A stretch of DNA of 64,000 bases. It comes from Microbacterium sp. SORGH_AS_0428 (GTDB taxonomy: Bacteria; Actinomycetota; Actinomycetes; Actinomycetales; Microbacteriaceae). Under the pieces are notes generated by a model. That model was not told the origin of the DNA. It searched no databases and was given only the letters and a program-made list of their open reading frames with translations. The position numbers and the translations under genes were made by a program. Of the stretch, positions 41,298 to 53,378 are shown one piece after another. The first letter of the stretch is position 1; every line of letters begins with the position of its first letter. Location: assembly GCF_031453615.1 (NCBI RefSeq), contig NZ_JAVIZT010000001.1:1488001-1552000 (forward strand), given 5' to 3'.

Positions 41298-43256
41298 CTA
41301 TCGCCGCCGCTCGAAGGCGGCGCGAAGGCTCCGCAGCAGCAGGAGCAGCCCGCCGAGTCCGACCACCGCACCGAGGAACGGGAACAGCGGCACCTGAGCG
41401 GTGAGATGCGGCCCCGCATCCGAGACACCCAGCAGGACCGCCGAGATCACGAGGGCGATGCCAACCAGCGTGGTCGTGAAGCGCGAGAACAGCTGCTCCA
41501 CGAACCCGCGACCGGTCGCGTCGTCGAAGCTGCGCAGGCGCACCGAGAAGGTGCCGTCCTCGAGCTGCTGACTGAGGGTGGAGAGCGTTCGCGGCAGTCG
41601 CCGCAGCTGCTCGCCCACGATCGCCGCCTGCGTCTGTGCCGTGAGCGCGAACCCCTTCGGCGAGGTCAGTGCGCGCGTGAAGGCGGGCGCCTGCGACAGC
41701 GCCCGGCCGACCATGTCGTAGTCGTGGCGCAGGCGCCGCAGTGAGCCCTCGAGCGAGGCCAGAGTTCGAAAGACCAGCAGGAGCGAGGGCGGCAGGGCGA
41801 GACGATGATGGCGCATGACGTCCACGAGGGCCGCGAAGACGTTCTGGTCGACACCCGCGTTGTGCATGCGGGTGAGGATCACGCCGATGTCGTGCTGCAG
41901 CGCGACCTGGTCGAAGGTGTCGGTGTCGGGCGGGGTCACGAGCATGAGCACGATGTCGGTCGCGGCGACGTCGTCCTCGTTCGCGATCGCCACCAGCAGC
42001 GGCAGCAGCAGGCGGCGCATGCTCTTCTCGAGCACGCCGACCGAACCGAAGTCGATGAGGGTGACGGTGCCGTCGGCCGCGAGCATGAGATTGCCCGGGT
42101 GCAGATCGGCGTGGAAGACGCCCCGAACGGCGATCTGCTCGAAGACGGCGTCGACGACCGCGTCGGCGATCCTCGTCGCCGCATCCGGGTCGAGTGTCGA
42201 CGCGTCGACGTGGCCGAACGGAATGCCCTCGGCGCGCTCCTGAACGAGCATCTGCGCGGTCGTGTACTGAGCGAAGACCTTCGGCACGGCGAGCGGTGTG
42301 AGCTTCGAGCGGGCCGCCGCACCCCGCAGCATCTCGGTGTTGGCCGCCTCGATGCGGTAGTCCAGCTCCTCCCGCAGCGATCTGGCGAACTCCGCGGCCA
42401 GCGCCGTCACCCCGTAGTCACGCGCCCACGTGGTGTGGCGCTCCGCGTCCGCGGCCAGCCGTTCGACGATGTCGAGATCGGTCGCGACCTGGGCGCGTGC
42501 ACTCGGCCGCTGGATCTTGATCACGACCTCGTCGCCGTCCTGCAGCGTCGCGGCGTGCACCTGCGCGACGGATGCGGCCGCCAGCGGCGTCTCGTCGACG
42601 CGCGCGAAGACCTCCTCGAGGGGCCTGCCGAGCTGCGTCTCGATCGCGTGACGCGCCTCGCTCCACGGAATCGGCACGGTCTCCATCTGCAGCGTCGACA
42701 GGGCGGTCGTGAACTCCGGCGGCAGCACGTCGTCGCGGGCCGAGAGCACCTGGCCGATCTTGATGAAGGTGACGCCGGCGTCGTTCAGCGCGGCCACGAT
42801 CGCGGCGGGCAGCTCCTCGCGATCGGGGCGGTGCCGCCCGCGGTAGACGCCGAGCCCGTGCCGGGAGGCGATGGAGATGATCTCGGCGTAGCGGCGGGCG
42901 CGATCACGGCGTCGGAACAGCTCGCGCACGACGACGACCGGGTTGCGCATCGGTCGGGTCGGCCACAGGAACTCCAGTGCGACGATCGCGATCACGTCGA
43001 TCGCGAAGAGCCATCCGATCGTGAGCAGGAGGAACAGCGCACCGATCGCGTCGTCGACGGCGAGCACGTCGCCGTCGACGACACCGGCCTGCTGCAGCGC
43101 CCACAGCGCGAGGGGCGAGCCCGCCACCACGACGAGCGCTCCGGTGACGAACGGACGGATCCACCCGATCGGCATCCCCAGGAGCCGGCGCGCGACCCAC
43201 GCCGCGACGCTCGCGAACACGAGGACGAAAAGAACCACCCACACGATCTGCGGCAT
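41298..43256 (-). CDS. UbiB/AarF/ABC1-family atypical kinase, membrane-anchored
   Basis: A 652-residue protein. Three hydrophobic segments lie in the first ~100 residues. A UbiB kinase-like domain covers about 150-430, with FIKIGQVLSARDDVLP (KxGQ motif), the Ala-rich loop AAASVAQVHAA, VVIKIQRP, FHADLHPGNLML and LIDFGSVG. Two more C-terminal helices follow. Family members are ATPases that support isoprenoid-quinone or other lipid metabolism. The host probably makes menaquinone, so ubiquinone synthesis is not implied. GGGAGG precedes ATG 43256. Confidence 0.88.
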   Translation of the reverse strand: MPQIVWVVLFVLVFASVAAWVARRLLGMPIGWIRPFVTGALVVVAGSPLALWALQQAGVVDGDVLAVDDAIGALFLLLTIGWLFAIDVIAIVALEFLWPTRPMRNPVVVVRELFRRRDRARRYAEIISIASRHGLGVYRGRHRPDREELPAAIVAALNDAGVTFIKIGQVLSARDDVLPPEFTTALSTLQMETVPIPWSEARHAIETQLGRPLEEVFARVDETPLAAASVAQVHAATLQDGDEVVIKIQRPSARAQVATDLDIVERLAADAERHTTWARDYGVTALAAEFARSLREELDYRIEAANTEMLRGAAARSKLTPLAVPKVFAQYTTAQMLVQERAEGIPFGHVDASTLDPDAATRIADAVVDAVFEQIAVRGVFHADLHPGNLMLAADGTVTLIDFGSVGVLEKSMRRLLLPLLVAIANEDDVAATDIVLMLVTPPDTDTFDQVALQHDIGVILTRMHNAGVDQNVFAALVDVMRHHRLALPPSLLLVFRTLASLEGSLRRLRHDYDMVGRALSQAPAFTRALTSPKGFALTAQTQAAIVGEQLRRLPRTLSTLSQQLEDGTFSVRLRSFDDATGRGFVEQLFSRFTTTLVGIALVISAVLLGVSDAGPHLTAQVPLFPFLGAVVGLGGLLLLLRSLRAAFERRR

Positions 43257-43324
43257 CGCACCCTCCCCTGTGCCATGACGCTATCGCGTCGGGAGCGAGA
43301 CCGGGGGGGGCTATCCGTGGCGGA

Positions 43325-44578
43325 TCAGTCGACCGGGGTCGCCGCGGCGACCGCCTGGTCCTCCTCGGTCGCCACGAGCTGCCCGCACGCTCCGTCGATC
43401 TCCTTGCCGCGGGTGTCACGGAGCGTCGTCGGGATGCCGGCATCGTTCAGGCGCCGCACGAACTCGTTCTGGACGGGACGCTCGGACGAGGTCCACACCG
43501 AACCGGGCGTCGGGTTCAGCGGGATCGGGTTCACGTGCACCCAGCCACGGCCGCGCGCGTTGAGCTTCTCGGCCAGCAGATCCGCGCGCCACGCGTGGTC
43601 GTTCATGTCCTTGATCAGCGCGTACTCGATCGACACGCGCCGGCCCGTCTTCTCGAAGTAGCCGCGCGCGGCGTCGAGCACCTCGTCGACCTTCCACCGC
43701 GAGTTCACCGGGATGAGCTCGTCGCGCAGCTGGTCGTCGGGCGCGTGCAGCGACAGGGCGAAGGTCACCGGGATGTCCTCGTCCGCGAGCTTGCGGATGG
43801 CGGGGGCGAGACCGACGGTGGAGACCGTGATGCCGCGTGCGCTCATGCCCAGCCCGTGCTTCTTGTCGGTCATCACGCGCACCGCGTGCATGACGCGGGC
43901 ATAGTTCGCCAGCGGCTCGCCCATGCCCATGAACACGATGTTGGTGACGCGCTCGTCCGGGTGCTCAGCGGGCCCGAGGCCCCCGTCGCGGATCAACCGG
44001 TTGGCACGGACGATCTGCTCGACGATCTCCGCGGCGCTCATGTTGCGGGTCAGACCCGCTTGACCGGTCGCACAGAAGGGGCAGTTCATGCCGCATCCGG
44101 CCTGCGACGAGACGCACAGCGTGATGCGGCCGGGATAGCGCATGAGCACGGATTCGACGAGGGCACCGTCGTGCAGCTTCCAGAGGAACTTGATCGTGTC
44201 GCCGCGGTCGGTCTCGAGCCGGCGCACCTCGGTCAGCAACGGCGGCAGAAGGCCCGCAACGAGCTCCTCGCGACCGGACGCGGGAAGGTCCGTCATGAGC
44301 GAGGGGTCGCTCGTGTAATGCGTGAAGTAGTGCTTCTCCAGCTGCGCAGCGCGAAACTTCGGGAACCCGAGCTCGACGAGCTTCTCGGCGCGCTGCTCGT
44401 GGGTGAGGTCGGCCAGGTGCACGGGAGGCTTGCCGCGCTTGGGGCTGGCGAACTGCAGGAGCGGACGGCCGCTCTCGTCCTTCTGCTGCGACCAGCCTTC
44501 GGTGCGGGGGCGCACCTGGCGCACGGCGGATGCGGCGTCGCGTGCCGCGGCCTGGCGGATGGGGGGCTGGTCGGTCAT
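43325..44578 (-). CDS. rlmN: 23S rRNA (adenine2503-C2)-methyltransferase
   Basis: A 417-residue radical-SAM methyltransferase that modifies A2503 of 23S rRNA and A37 of some tRNAs. The cluster motif is [14 protein letters not shown] (CxxxCxxC). [25 protein letters not shown] and [10 protein letters not shown] are diagnostic, and the C-terminal catalytic cysteine is in [14 protein letters not shown] 44578 has GGAGGGC upstream. A ~40-residue N-terminal extension is typical of actinobacterial forms. Confidence 0.96.
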   Translation of the reverse strand: MTDQPPIRQAAARDAASAVRQVRPRTEGWSQQKDESGRPLLQFASPKRGKPPVHLADLTHEQRAEKLVELGFPKFRAAQLEKHYFTHYTSDPSLMTDLPASGREELVAGLLPPLLTEVRRLETDRGDTIKFLWKLHDGALVESVLMRYPGRITLCVSSQAGCGMNCPFCATGQAGLTRNMSAAEIVEQIVRANRLIRDGGLGPAEHPDERVTNIVFMGMGEPLANYARVMHAVRVMTDKKHGLGMSARGITVSTVGLAPAIRKLADEDIPVTFALSLHAPDDQLRDELIPVNSRWKVDEVLDAARGYFEKTGRRVSIEYALIKDMNDHAWRADLLAEKLNARGRGWVHVNPIPLNPTPGSVWTSSERPVQNEFVRRLNDAGIPTTLRDTRGKEIDGACGQLVATEEDQAVAAATPVD

Positions 44579-44646
44579 GCCCTCCAGGCTACCGGCGCAC
44601 GGCTGCCAGGGCCCTGTGCGAGGGCGTCGGGGATCGCCCGCCCCGT

Positions 44647-44652
44647 TAGGAT
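44647..44652 (+). promoter_or_regulatory. -10 box giving a leaderless antiterminator mRNA
   Basis: TAGGAT is followed by 6 nt and then the ATG at 44659, with no ribosome-binding site. This fits transcription starting at the start codon. Confidence 0.6.
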
Positions 44653-44658
44653 GCACGC

Positions 44659-45588
44659 ATGCCCTCACCCGAAGGGCGCGACGGCGCGCGCGAGAATCAC
44701 GTCGTCGCGCACAAGGTCCTCAACAACAACGTCGTCATCTCGATCGACGAGCACGGCCGCGAGCGCGTGCTGATGGGTCGCGGCCTCGGCTTCCAGCTGA
44801 AGCCCGACGACCGGCTGGATCCCGCGAAAGTCGAGAAGACGTTCGTGCTCGACTCCGGCGCCGAGGGCGATCGGGAACGGCAGCTGCTCACGGACGTGCC
44901 CTACCCCGTGATCGAAGCGGTGACCGGCGCGGTCGATCTGGCCGAACGCGAGCTCGGCCACCACCTCGGTCGCCGGCTGGTCATCCCGGTCATCGACCAC
45001 ATCCAGTACGTACTGGAACGGCTCGATCAGGGCGTGCGCATCCCCGCGACCCACATGCCCGAGCTGCGCGTGCTGCATCCGCACGAGTTCCGCGCCGCCG
45101 AGCACATGGCCGCCCACATCGCCACCGCGCTCGACCGGGAGCTGCCGCCCGAGGAGGCCGTCTTCCTCACGATGCATCTGCTCAACGCCACACGCGACGA
45201 GCCCAACGGCACCGCGGCCCTCCTGTTCCGACGCGTGCAGCACGTGGCGACCACCGTCGAGACGGGGCTCGGGGTGACACTCGACGTCGAGAGCCCCGAC
45301 TATGCGCGGTTCATCCTCCACGTGCAGTTCCTGCTGCAGCGCCTGGTCTCCAAGACCATGCTGCGATCGAGCGACACCTCGTTCTTCGAGTTCGCCAAGC
45401 ACAGCTATCCGCGCTCGTACGCGATCGCCGAACAGGTGAAGGCCTATGTGCGCGCGGCGACGGGATCGGACCTGACCGACGAGGAGCTGCTGTACCTCAT
45501 CGTGCACGTCGAGCGACTGGCCTCGCAGGTCGGCGCCAAGGCCGCGCCGGACGATGGTGGCGGCGGCATCGAAGAGGTGCTACGGTAA
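44659..45588 (+). CDS. licT: BglG/LicT-family RNA-binding transcription antiterminator
   Basis: A 309-residue protein. The CAT RNA-binding domain begins at about residue 18 ([18 protein letters not shown]) and ends near 70. PRD1 follows at ~80-185 with [11 protein letters not shown] and [12 protein letters not shown]2 is at ~190-300 with [12 protein letters not shown] and YLIVHVERL. The conserved histidines of both PRDs, targets of PTS phosphorylation, are present. It would bind the RAT hairpin at 45622 and let transcription proceed into the PTS gene when beta-glucoside is present. Confidence 0.92.
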   Translation: MPSPEGRDGARENHVVAHKVLNNNVVISIDEHGRERVLMGRGLGFQLKPDDRLDPAKVEKTFVLDSGAEGDRERQLLTDVPYPVIEAVTGAVDLAERELGHHLGRRLVIPVIDHIQYVLERLDQGVRIPATHMPELRVLHPHEFRAAEHMAAHIATALDRELPPEEAVFLTMHLLNATRDEPNGTAALLFRRVQHVATTVETGLGVTLDVESPDYARFILHVQFLLQRLVSKTMLRSSDTSFFEFAKHSYPRSYAIAEQVKAYVRAATGSDLTDEELLYLIVHVERLASQVGAKAAPDDGGGGIEEVLR

Positions 45589-45593
45589 CTCGC

Positions 45594-45613
45594 GCAGGGC
45601 GGAGAAGCCCTGC
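45594..45613. other. Short hairpin after licT
   Basis: GCAGGGC and GCCCTGC pair exactly around GGAGAA, 6 nt past the licT stop and just before the RAT. It might pause RNA polymerase or shape the leader; there is no U-run. Confidence 0.4.
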
Positions 45614-45621
45614 GACGCGAC

Positions 45622-45651
45622 GGATTGTTACTGCGGCAGCAGGCAAAACCT
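45622..45651 (+). promoter_or_regulatory. RAT antiterminator RNA site
   Basis: The 30-nt stretch begins GGATTGTTACTG and ends GCAGGCAAAACCT, matching the RAT consensus of BglG/LicT antiterminators at almost every conserved position. It overlaps the left arm of the following terminator by 7 nt, so the two structures are mutually exclusive. Confidence 0.95.
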
Positions 45652-45697
45652 GAACTCACATCGTCTTGACCGACGGTGAACGAGTTCAGGTTTTTTT
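45645..45697 (+). terminator. Intrinsic terminator in the PTS leader
   Basis: AAAACCTGAACTC (45645-45657) pairs perfectly with GAGTTCAGGTTTT (45682-45694) and is followed by a T-run, a rare classic intrinsic terminator for this genome. It ends transcripts unless LicT stabilises the overlapping RAT. Confidence 0.95.
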
Positions 45698-45774
45698 GTT
45701 GCCCGGATACAGCCCGACCCGGCGCGTCACCCACGCGAGTGCCGCGCTGATGCGGCGGAAAGAGGGAGTCCGAG

Positions 45775-49120
<3,346 letters not shown>

Positions 49121-49131
49121 CGCCACCCGCC

Positions 49132-49178
49132 GCGTGTGCCCACGACCGTTCCTCGCGGAACGTCTCGTGGGCACACGC
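49132..49178. terminator. Two-part hairpin after the glucosidase gene
   Basis: GCGTGTGCCCACGA (49132-49145) pairs exactly with TCGTGGGCACACGC (49165-49178), and an inner stem GTTCC/GGAAC adds a second part. It ends the licT-PTS-bglA region. Confidence 0.7.
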
Positions 49179-49243
49179 CTGTGCCGTCCTGCCCGACTCA
49201 CCCCGACACGCCTCCCAGGCGGAAGCGGGGAGAATGGATCATC

Positions 49244-50080
49244 GTGACCCCTCCCCGCATCGCATTCCTCGACGTCGACGGCACGATCCTCGATCACGGC
49301 ACCACGATCGCCCCGTCCACGGTGACCGCGATCCGCACCGCCCGCGCGCGCGGCACCCTCGTGTACCTCAGCACCGGACGCTCGGCCGGCGACATCCATC
49401 CCGCCGTGCGGGAGATCGGCTTCGACGGAGCGATCACCAACGGCGGCGCGTACGCGGTCGCCGGCGGCGACGAGATCGTCGCCGATCCGATGCCGGCGGA
49501 TGCGGTCGACCGGCTCGAGCGGTTCTTCCACTCCCACGACATCCACTACTTCCTTCAGACCGAAGAGGCCGTGTACGCGTCGGCCGAGGTGCAGGCGGCG
49601 GTCGGCGCGATGCTCTCGTCCCTCCGCGCCCAGCGCGCCGGCGACGGGCCGCAGACGGCGCCGCAGGGTGCACCGCGCTTCCGGGATCTGGCCACGATCG
49701 ATCGCGCCCGCGTGGCCAAGGCGGTCTTTCTCAGCGACTCCACGGATGCGGTCTCGCGCGCGCAGTCCGAACTGGGCGACCGTTTCCACGTGGTGCCGGG
49801 CAGCATCCCGCTCCCGGGCGGGACCAACGGCGAGATCGGCATGCAGGGCGTCACCAAGGGCTCCGCGATCACCGCGGTGCTCGACCACCTCGGCATCGAC
49901 GCCGCCGAAGCGATCGGAATCGGCGACAGCTGGAACGACGTCGAGATGTTCCAGGTGTGCGGCACCGGGATCGCGATGGGTAATGCCGCGCAGGAGCTGA
50001 AGGACCTCGCCGACGAGGTCACGACCGCGGTGCTCGACGACGGCATCCACAACGCCTTCGTCCGCCACGGCCTCATCTGA
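49244..50080 (+). CDS. HAD-superfamily hydrolase, Cof subfamily (IIB)
   Basis: A 278-residue phosphatase. Motif I is FLDVDGTILDHG with catalytic aspartates D10 and D12, motif II is VYLSTGRSAGD, and motif IV is GIGDSWNDVEMFQVCG, as in Cof-type sugar-phosphate phosphatases. The cap domain is type C2. GTG 49244 is chosen because it begins directly before the conserved strand; no clear ribosome-binding site is seen. The substrate is probably a sugar or cofactor phosphate, and its place beside the glucosidase is suggestive only. Confidence 0.88.
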   Translation: MTPPRIAFLDVDGTILDHGTTIAPSTVTAIRTARARGTLVYLSTGRSAGDIHPAVREIGFDGAITNGGAYAVAGGDEIVADPMPADAVDRLERFFHSHDIHYFLQTEEAVYASAEVQAAVGAMLSSLRAQRAGDGPQTAPQGAPRFRDLATIDRARVAKAVFLSDSTDAVSRAQSELGDRFHVVPGSIPLPGGTNGEIGMQGVTKGSAITAVLDHLGIDAAEAIGIGDSWNDVEMFQVCGTGIAMGNAAQELKDLADEVTTAVLDDGIHNAFVRHGLI

Positions 50081-50100
50081 CCCCGCTCTCCCCCGCCCGA

Positions 50101-50182
50101 GTTGCGTCGCAGTTGCGCACCCGCGCCACTTTTGCGCACCTGCGACTGTCATTGACTGGCGCATCTGCGCAGAACTGTGGCG
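50101..50182. repeat. Intergenic cluster of TGCGCA and GTCGCAG inverted/direct repeats
   Basis: GTCGCAG (50106) pairs with CTGCGAC (50140). TTGCGCAC occurs twice (50113 and 50132), CTGCGCAG once, and CGCCAC (50124) with GTGGCG (50177). It probably forms nested hairpins ending the HAD transcript. Confidence 0.55.
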
Positions 50183-50303
50183 GCACGTGCGCGCGGCGAT
50201 CGGATGCGGCGAGCCACCGCATCCGGTTCCGACCCGCACCCTGCCCCGGCCGAACCGACGGGCCGGGATGACGGATGCGGCACGCGTTGCGAGGATGGGA
50301 GAC

Positions 50304-50837
50304 ATGCGACGCGCACGGATCCACATCCTGGGAGCGAGCGGCAGCGGCACCACGACGCTCGGCGCCGCCCTCGCCTCCGCGTGGAGTGTGCCCCACGCGG
50401 ATGCCGATGACTACTTCTGGCTACCGACCGACCCACCTTTCACCGTGAAGCGCGCGGATGCGGATCGGGTGGCGCTCATGCGGGCGATCTTCGCGCCCCG
50501 TCCGGCGTGGGTGCTCTCCGGATCGATGATGGGCTGGGGTGACAGCATCGCCGCGGAGTGCGACGCCGTCGTCTTCGTCACGCTGGATCCGACGGAACGG
50601 ATGCGGCGGCTCGAGGCACGGGAGCGGCGCCGGCGAGAGGGCGGCCCCCTCCACGATGCGGCGTGGGTCGCGTTCCGGGACTGGGCGCAGAGCTACGACG
50701 ATCCGGCGTTCGACGGACGGAGCCGGACCACCCACGAAGCGTGGCTCGCCACACTCGGCAAACCGGTCCTCCGGCTCGACGGCATCCACCCGACGGCGGA
50801 CCTGCTCGATGCCGTCCTCCGTTGGGAGCCGGCGTAG
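50304..50837 (+). CDS. P-loop adenylate kinase-like protein
   Basis: A 177-residue nucleoside/nucleotide kinase-like protein with Walker A GASGSGTTTLG, an acidic DADDYFWLP segment where substrate would bind, a lid-like Arg-rich helix (RMRRLEARERRR) and a C-terminal VLRLDG strand. It resembles the small uncharacterised AAA/adenylate kinase-like ATPases related to topology modulation protein FlaR. ATG 50304 is preferred for its family-like start; an in-frame ATG nine bases earlier is possible. The substrate is unknown. Confidence 0.8.
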   Translation: MRRARIHILGASGSGTTTLGAALASAWSVPHADADDYFWLPTDPPFTVKRADADRVALMRAIFAPRPAWVLSGSMMGWGDSIAAECDAVVFVTLDPTERMRRLEARERRRREGGPLHDAAWVAFRDWAQSYDDPAFDGRSRTTHEAWLATLGKPVLRLDGIHPTADLLDAVLRWEPA

Positions 50838-50862
50838 CCCGCATCCGCGCCGCCTCCCCCCG

Positions 50863-50933
50863 CGCGAGACTGCATGTTCCGCACGAGATCATGGGTAAAT
50901 CCCGTGATGTCGTGCTCGAAATGCAGTCTCGCG
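50863..50933. terminator. Long bidirectional hairpin between convergent genes
   Basis: CGCGAGACTGCAT (50863-50875) pairs exactly with ATGCAGTCTCGCG (50921-50933), and GCACG (50881-50885) with CGTGC (50911-50915) inside, with further pairing to the apex. It lies between stops at 50837 (+) and 50962 (-). Confidence 0.7.
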
Positions 50934-50961
50934 GGTGGAGGGCGGCGAGGGAGCGCCCGCG

Positions 50962-52446
50962 CTATGAGCGCGCGGCGGCGGCGGGCGGGCCGGATGCGGG
51001 AGGTGCGGGCGCGGTGACGATCGCCGCGCGCTCGTGCCAGGTCTTCGCGGTCACCCGGTCGAGGGAGACCTGCCGGCGCAGGGCGTCGGCCTTCTCGTAG
51101 ATCGACGGGTCACCGAAGCTCGTCAGCACCTTCACGAGCACCGGCAGCAGCTCGATCATGAAGAACAGCGCAGCGATCAGCCAGTGCGCCCAGGCCAGTG
51201 TGGGCTCCCGCTCGGACAGTCGTTCGAGCGCACTGATCTGGCTGAGCAGCCCGACCGCCTGTGCGTTTCCGCCCGCGATGGATGCGGCGCGATCGTTGTA
51301 GGCGGCGAGCGCGGCGTCGTACTGCGCCTGCGCCGCGGGCAGCTGGTCTTCCGCCTGCTTCTTGTTCTGGTCGGCGGATGCGGCGGCCGCATCCGTCCCG
51401 GCCGCGTTGGCCGAGGTCAGGGCGGCCTGCGCCTGACTCAGCTGCGTCGCGAGGGCGTCGTACGCGGACTGCGCCTGCGTCAACTGCGCCTGGGCGGCGT
51501 CCGAGCTCGTGCCCGATCCCTGTACGCCGGTGCAGCCGGGGACGGTGCCCGCTCCCTCGCCGGTCAGCTCGCACTGGTACAGCGCGCGGGCCTGATCGAT
51601 CACGCCCTGCTGCGCGGCGAGCTGCTGGGTGAGCTGGTCCACGCTCGCCTGCGCCGCCACCGACTCTGCAGAGGTAGAGGAGGTTCCCGCGACGATGCCG
51701 GTCGCCGCCTGGTTCTGGAGGGCTGCGAGCGAGGCGGATGCGGCATCCAGCGCCTGCTTCTCAGGTCCGTTGGTGACCGCATCCTGGTCGGACTGCGCCT
51801 GCACGACGTTGGTCGAGTTGACCTCTCGCGCGATGTCGTTGTGGAAGACCTGCAGCACGAGCGGCTCGGCGACCACGATGCCGATGAGTGCGGCCATGAT
51901 GACGCGCGGGAACGCGAGACCGAGCAGTCGCCACACGTTGCGGGTGGAGCGCATCGTGGAGGTGAGGAAACGGTCGAGGTTGAAGATGATGAGCGCCCAG
52001 ATGATCGCAAGCGGCACGGCGGCCCAGACGGCGATCTGCACGCCCGTGACGAGCGCGAACCCCATCGACAGAGCGGAGACGAGCGCCGTGCCGACCAGCA
52101 CGAAGAACATCTGCACGAAACGCGGCGTCTCGCTCGGAACGTCGTCGAGAACCTCGCCCTCGGCACCTCCGAGCACGGCGAGCGTGCGGGCGAGCGGCGG
52201 CCGGGGGCGGCGGCGCGGGCTCCGGCGCTCGCGCGCCACGGGGGGCGCCGGGTCGGGAACGGAGGCCTCGGGCTGCGGCTCCTGCTCGGGCTCCTCGATC
52301 GGATCGATGACCTCGGTCGGACCGGTCGCGATGTCGTCGGAGGGACGGACGTCGCTCAGGTACAACGCCTCCTCTTCGGGCTGCGACTCGAGGTCGATGC
52401 GGCCGTCGGAGCCGAAACGGCCGGGTCGATGCGCGGAGAATGACAC
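50962..52446 (-). CDS. DUF4407 membrane protein with a large extracytoplasmic Ala/Gln-rich region
   Basis: A 494-residue protein. Residues 1-105 are acidic/Pro-rich then basic and cytosolic. Two close helices lie at about 110-155 (MFFVLVGTALVSALSMGFAL), NLDRFLTST follows as in DUF4407, and a third helix is near 180. Residues ~205-400 are Ala/Gln-rich with heptad-like character, probably a coiled coil outside the membrane, holding two cysteines (YQCELT, PGCTG) that could form a disulfide. A last helix (WLIAALFFMIELLPVLVKVL) precedes a short tail. Function unknown. GTG 52446 follows TACCCT by 6 nt, so it is probably leaderless. Confidence 0.85.
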   Translation of the reverse strand: MSFSAHRPGRFGSDGRIDLESQPEEEALYLSDVRPSDDIATGPTEVIDPIEEPEQEPQPEASVPDPAPPVARERRSPRRRPRPPLARTLAVLGGAEGEVLDDVPSETPRFVQMFFVLVGTALVSALSMGFALVTGVQIAVWAAVPLAIIWALIIFNLDRFLTSTMRSTRNVWRLLGLAFPRVIMAALIGIVVAEPLVLQVFHNDIAREVNSTNVVQAQSDQDAVTNGPEKQALDAASASLAALQNQAATGIVAGTSSTSAESVAAQASVDQLTQQLAAQQGVIDQARALYQCELTGEGAGTVPGCTGVQGSGTSSDAAQAQLTQAQSAYDALATQLSQAQAALTSANAAGTDAAAASADQNKKQAEDQLPAAQAQYDAALAAYNDRAASIAGGNAQAVGLLSQISALERLSEREPTLAWAHWLIAALFFMIELLPVLVKVLTSFGDPSIYEKADALRRQVSLDRVTAKTWHERAAIVTAPAPPASGPPAAAARS

Positions 52447-52452
52447 TGCGCA

Positions 52453-52458
52453 AGGGTA
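52453..52458 (-). promoter_or_regulatory. -10 box giving a leaderless DUF4407 mRNA
   Basis: On the minus strand TACCCT is followed by TGCGCA and then GTG at 52446, the TANNNT + 6 nt arrangement. Confidence 0.55.
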
Positions 52459-52503
52459 GGGGCCCCTGCCTGAGTACCAGGTGCGAGCGGCTGCTCCGTG
52501 CGC

Positions 52504-53346
52504 TCAGTCGAGGAAGATGTCGGGGAACATCGCCGAGTCCGGCGTGCCCGGCACCGCGGCGTACCCGGAGAGGTCGGTCACGCCCGCATCGGCGAGCACG
52601 TCCTCGACGATGAGCGTCTGGCCCGTGTACTCGCGCGCGGGCCGTGTGATCACCTCGTACGCCGCATCCGCGTAGATCTCGGGGGTACGACTGACGGCCA
52701 TCATCCGCTCGCCGCCCAGGGAGAACTGCACGGCGGCGGTCGCGATCGTCGTCCGCGGCCACAGGGTGTTCGCGGCGATGCCCGCCTCCGCGAACTCGGC
52801 TGCCATGCCGAGGGTCGCCATGGTCATCCCGTACTTGGCGAGCGTGTAGCCGGTGTGCGCGCCGAGCCACCTGGGCGACAGGTTCAGCGGCGGCGACAGC
52901 GACAGGATGTGCGGGTTCGCCGCATCCTTCAGCATCGGCACCGCTGCGCGGGAGAGCAGGAAAGCGCCGCGCACGTTGACGTCCTGCATGAGGTCGTACT
53001 TCTTCGTCGCGAGCTCGAGAGACCCCGAGAGGTCGATGACCGAGGCGTTGTTGACGACGATGTCGATGCCGCCGAACTCACCGTGTGCGGTGAGCACAGC
53101 CTGCGTGATGTCGTCCTCGTTGCGCACGTCGCCCACGAGGGGCAGCGCGTGCCCGCCGGCCTCCTCGATCGCCGCCGCGGCGGTGTGCACCGTGCCCTCG
53201 AGCTTCGGATGCGGGGTGTCGGTCTTGGCAAGGAGGGCGATGTTGGCGCCGTCGCGTGCGGCGCGCAGCGCGATCGCGAGGCCGATGCCGCGACTGCCGC
53301 CGGACATCAGGATGGTCTTGCCGGCGAGCGGCTTCTGCTCGGTCAT
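52504..53346 (-). CDS. SDR-family oxidoreductase, HSDL2-like
   Basis: A 280-residue short-chain dehydrogenase. SGGSRGIGLAIALRAARDGA is the cofactor loop, VVNNASVIDL the structural Asn region, LSLSPPLNL the serine segment and YTLAKYGM the Tyr-x3-Lys pair. The stretch around AKTDTPHPKLEGTVH is characteristic of hydroxysteroid dehydrogenase-like protein 2 relatives. Substrate unknown. GGAG precedes ATG 53346. It is third in a unit with an enoyl-CoA hydratase-like gene and another SDR, suggesting acyl-CoA or lipid oxidation. Confidence 0.88.
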   Translation of the reverse strand: MTEQKPLAGKTILMSGGSRGIGLAIALRAARDGANIALLAKTDTPHPKLEGTVHTAAAAIEEAGGHALPLVGDVRNEDDITQAVLTAHGEFGGIDIVVNNASVIDLSGSLELATKKYDLMQDVNVRGAFLLSRAAVPMLKDAANPHILSLSPPLNLSPRWLGAHTGYTLAKYGMTMATLGMAAEFAEAGIAANTLWPRTTIATAAVQFSLGGERMMAVSRTPEIYADAAYEVITRPAREYTGQTLIVEDVLADAGVTDLSGYAAVPGTPDSAMFPDIFLD

Positions 53347-53378
53347 GGGATCTCCTCGGTGCGTCGGTGGCGGCGGGC

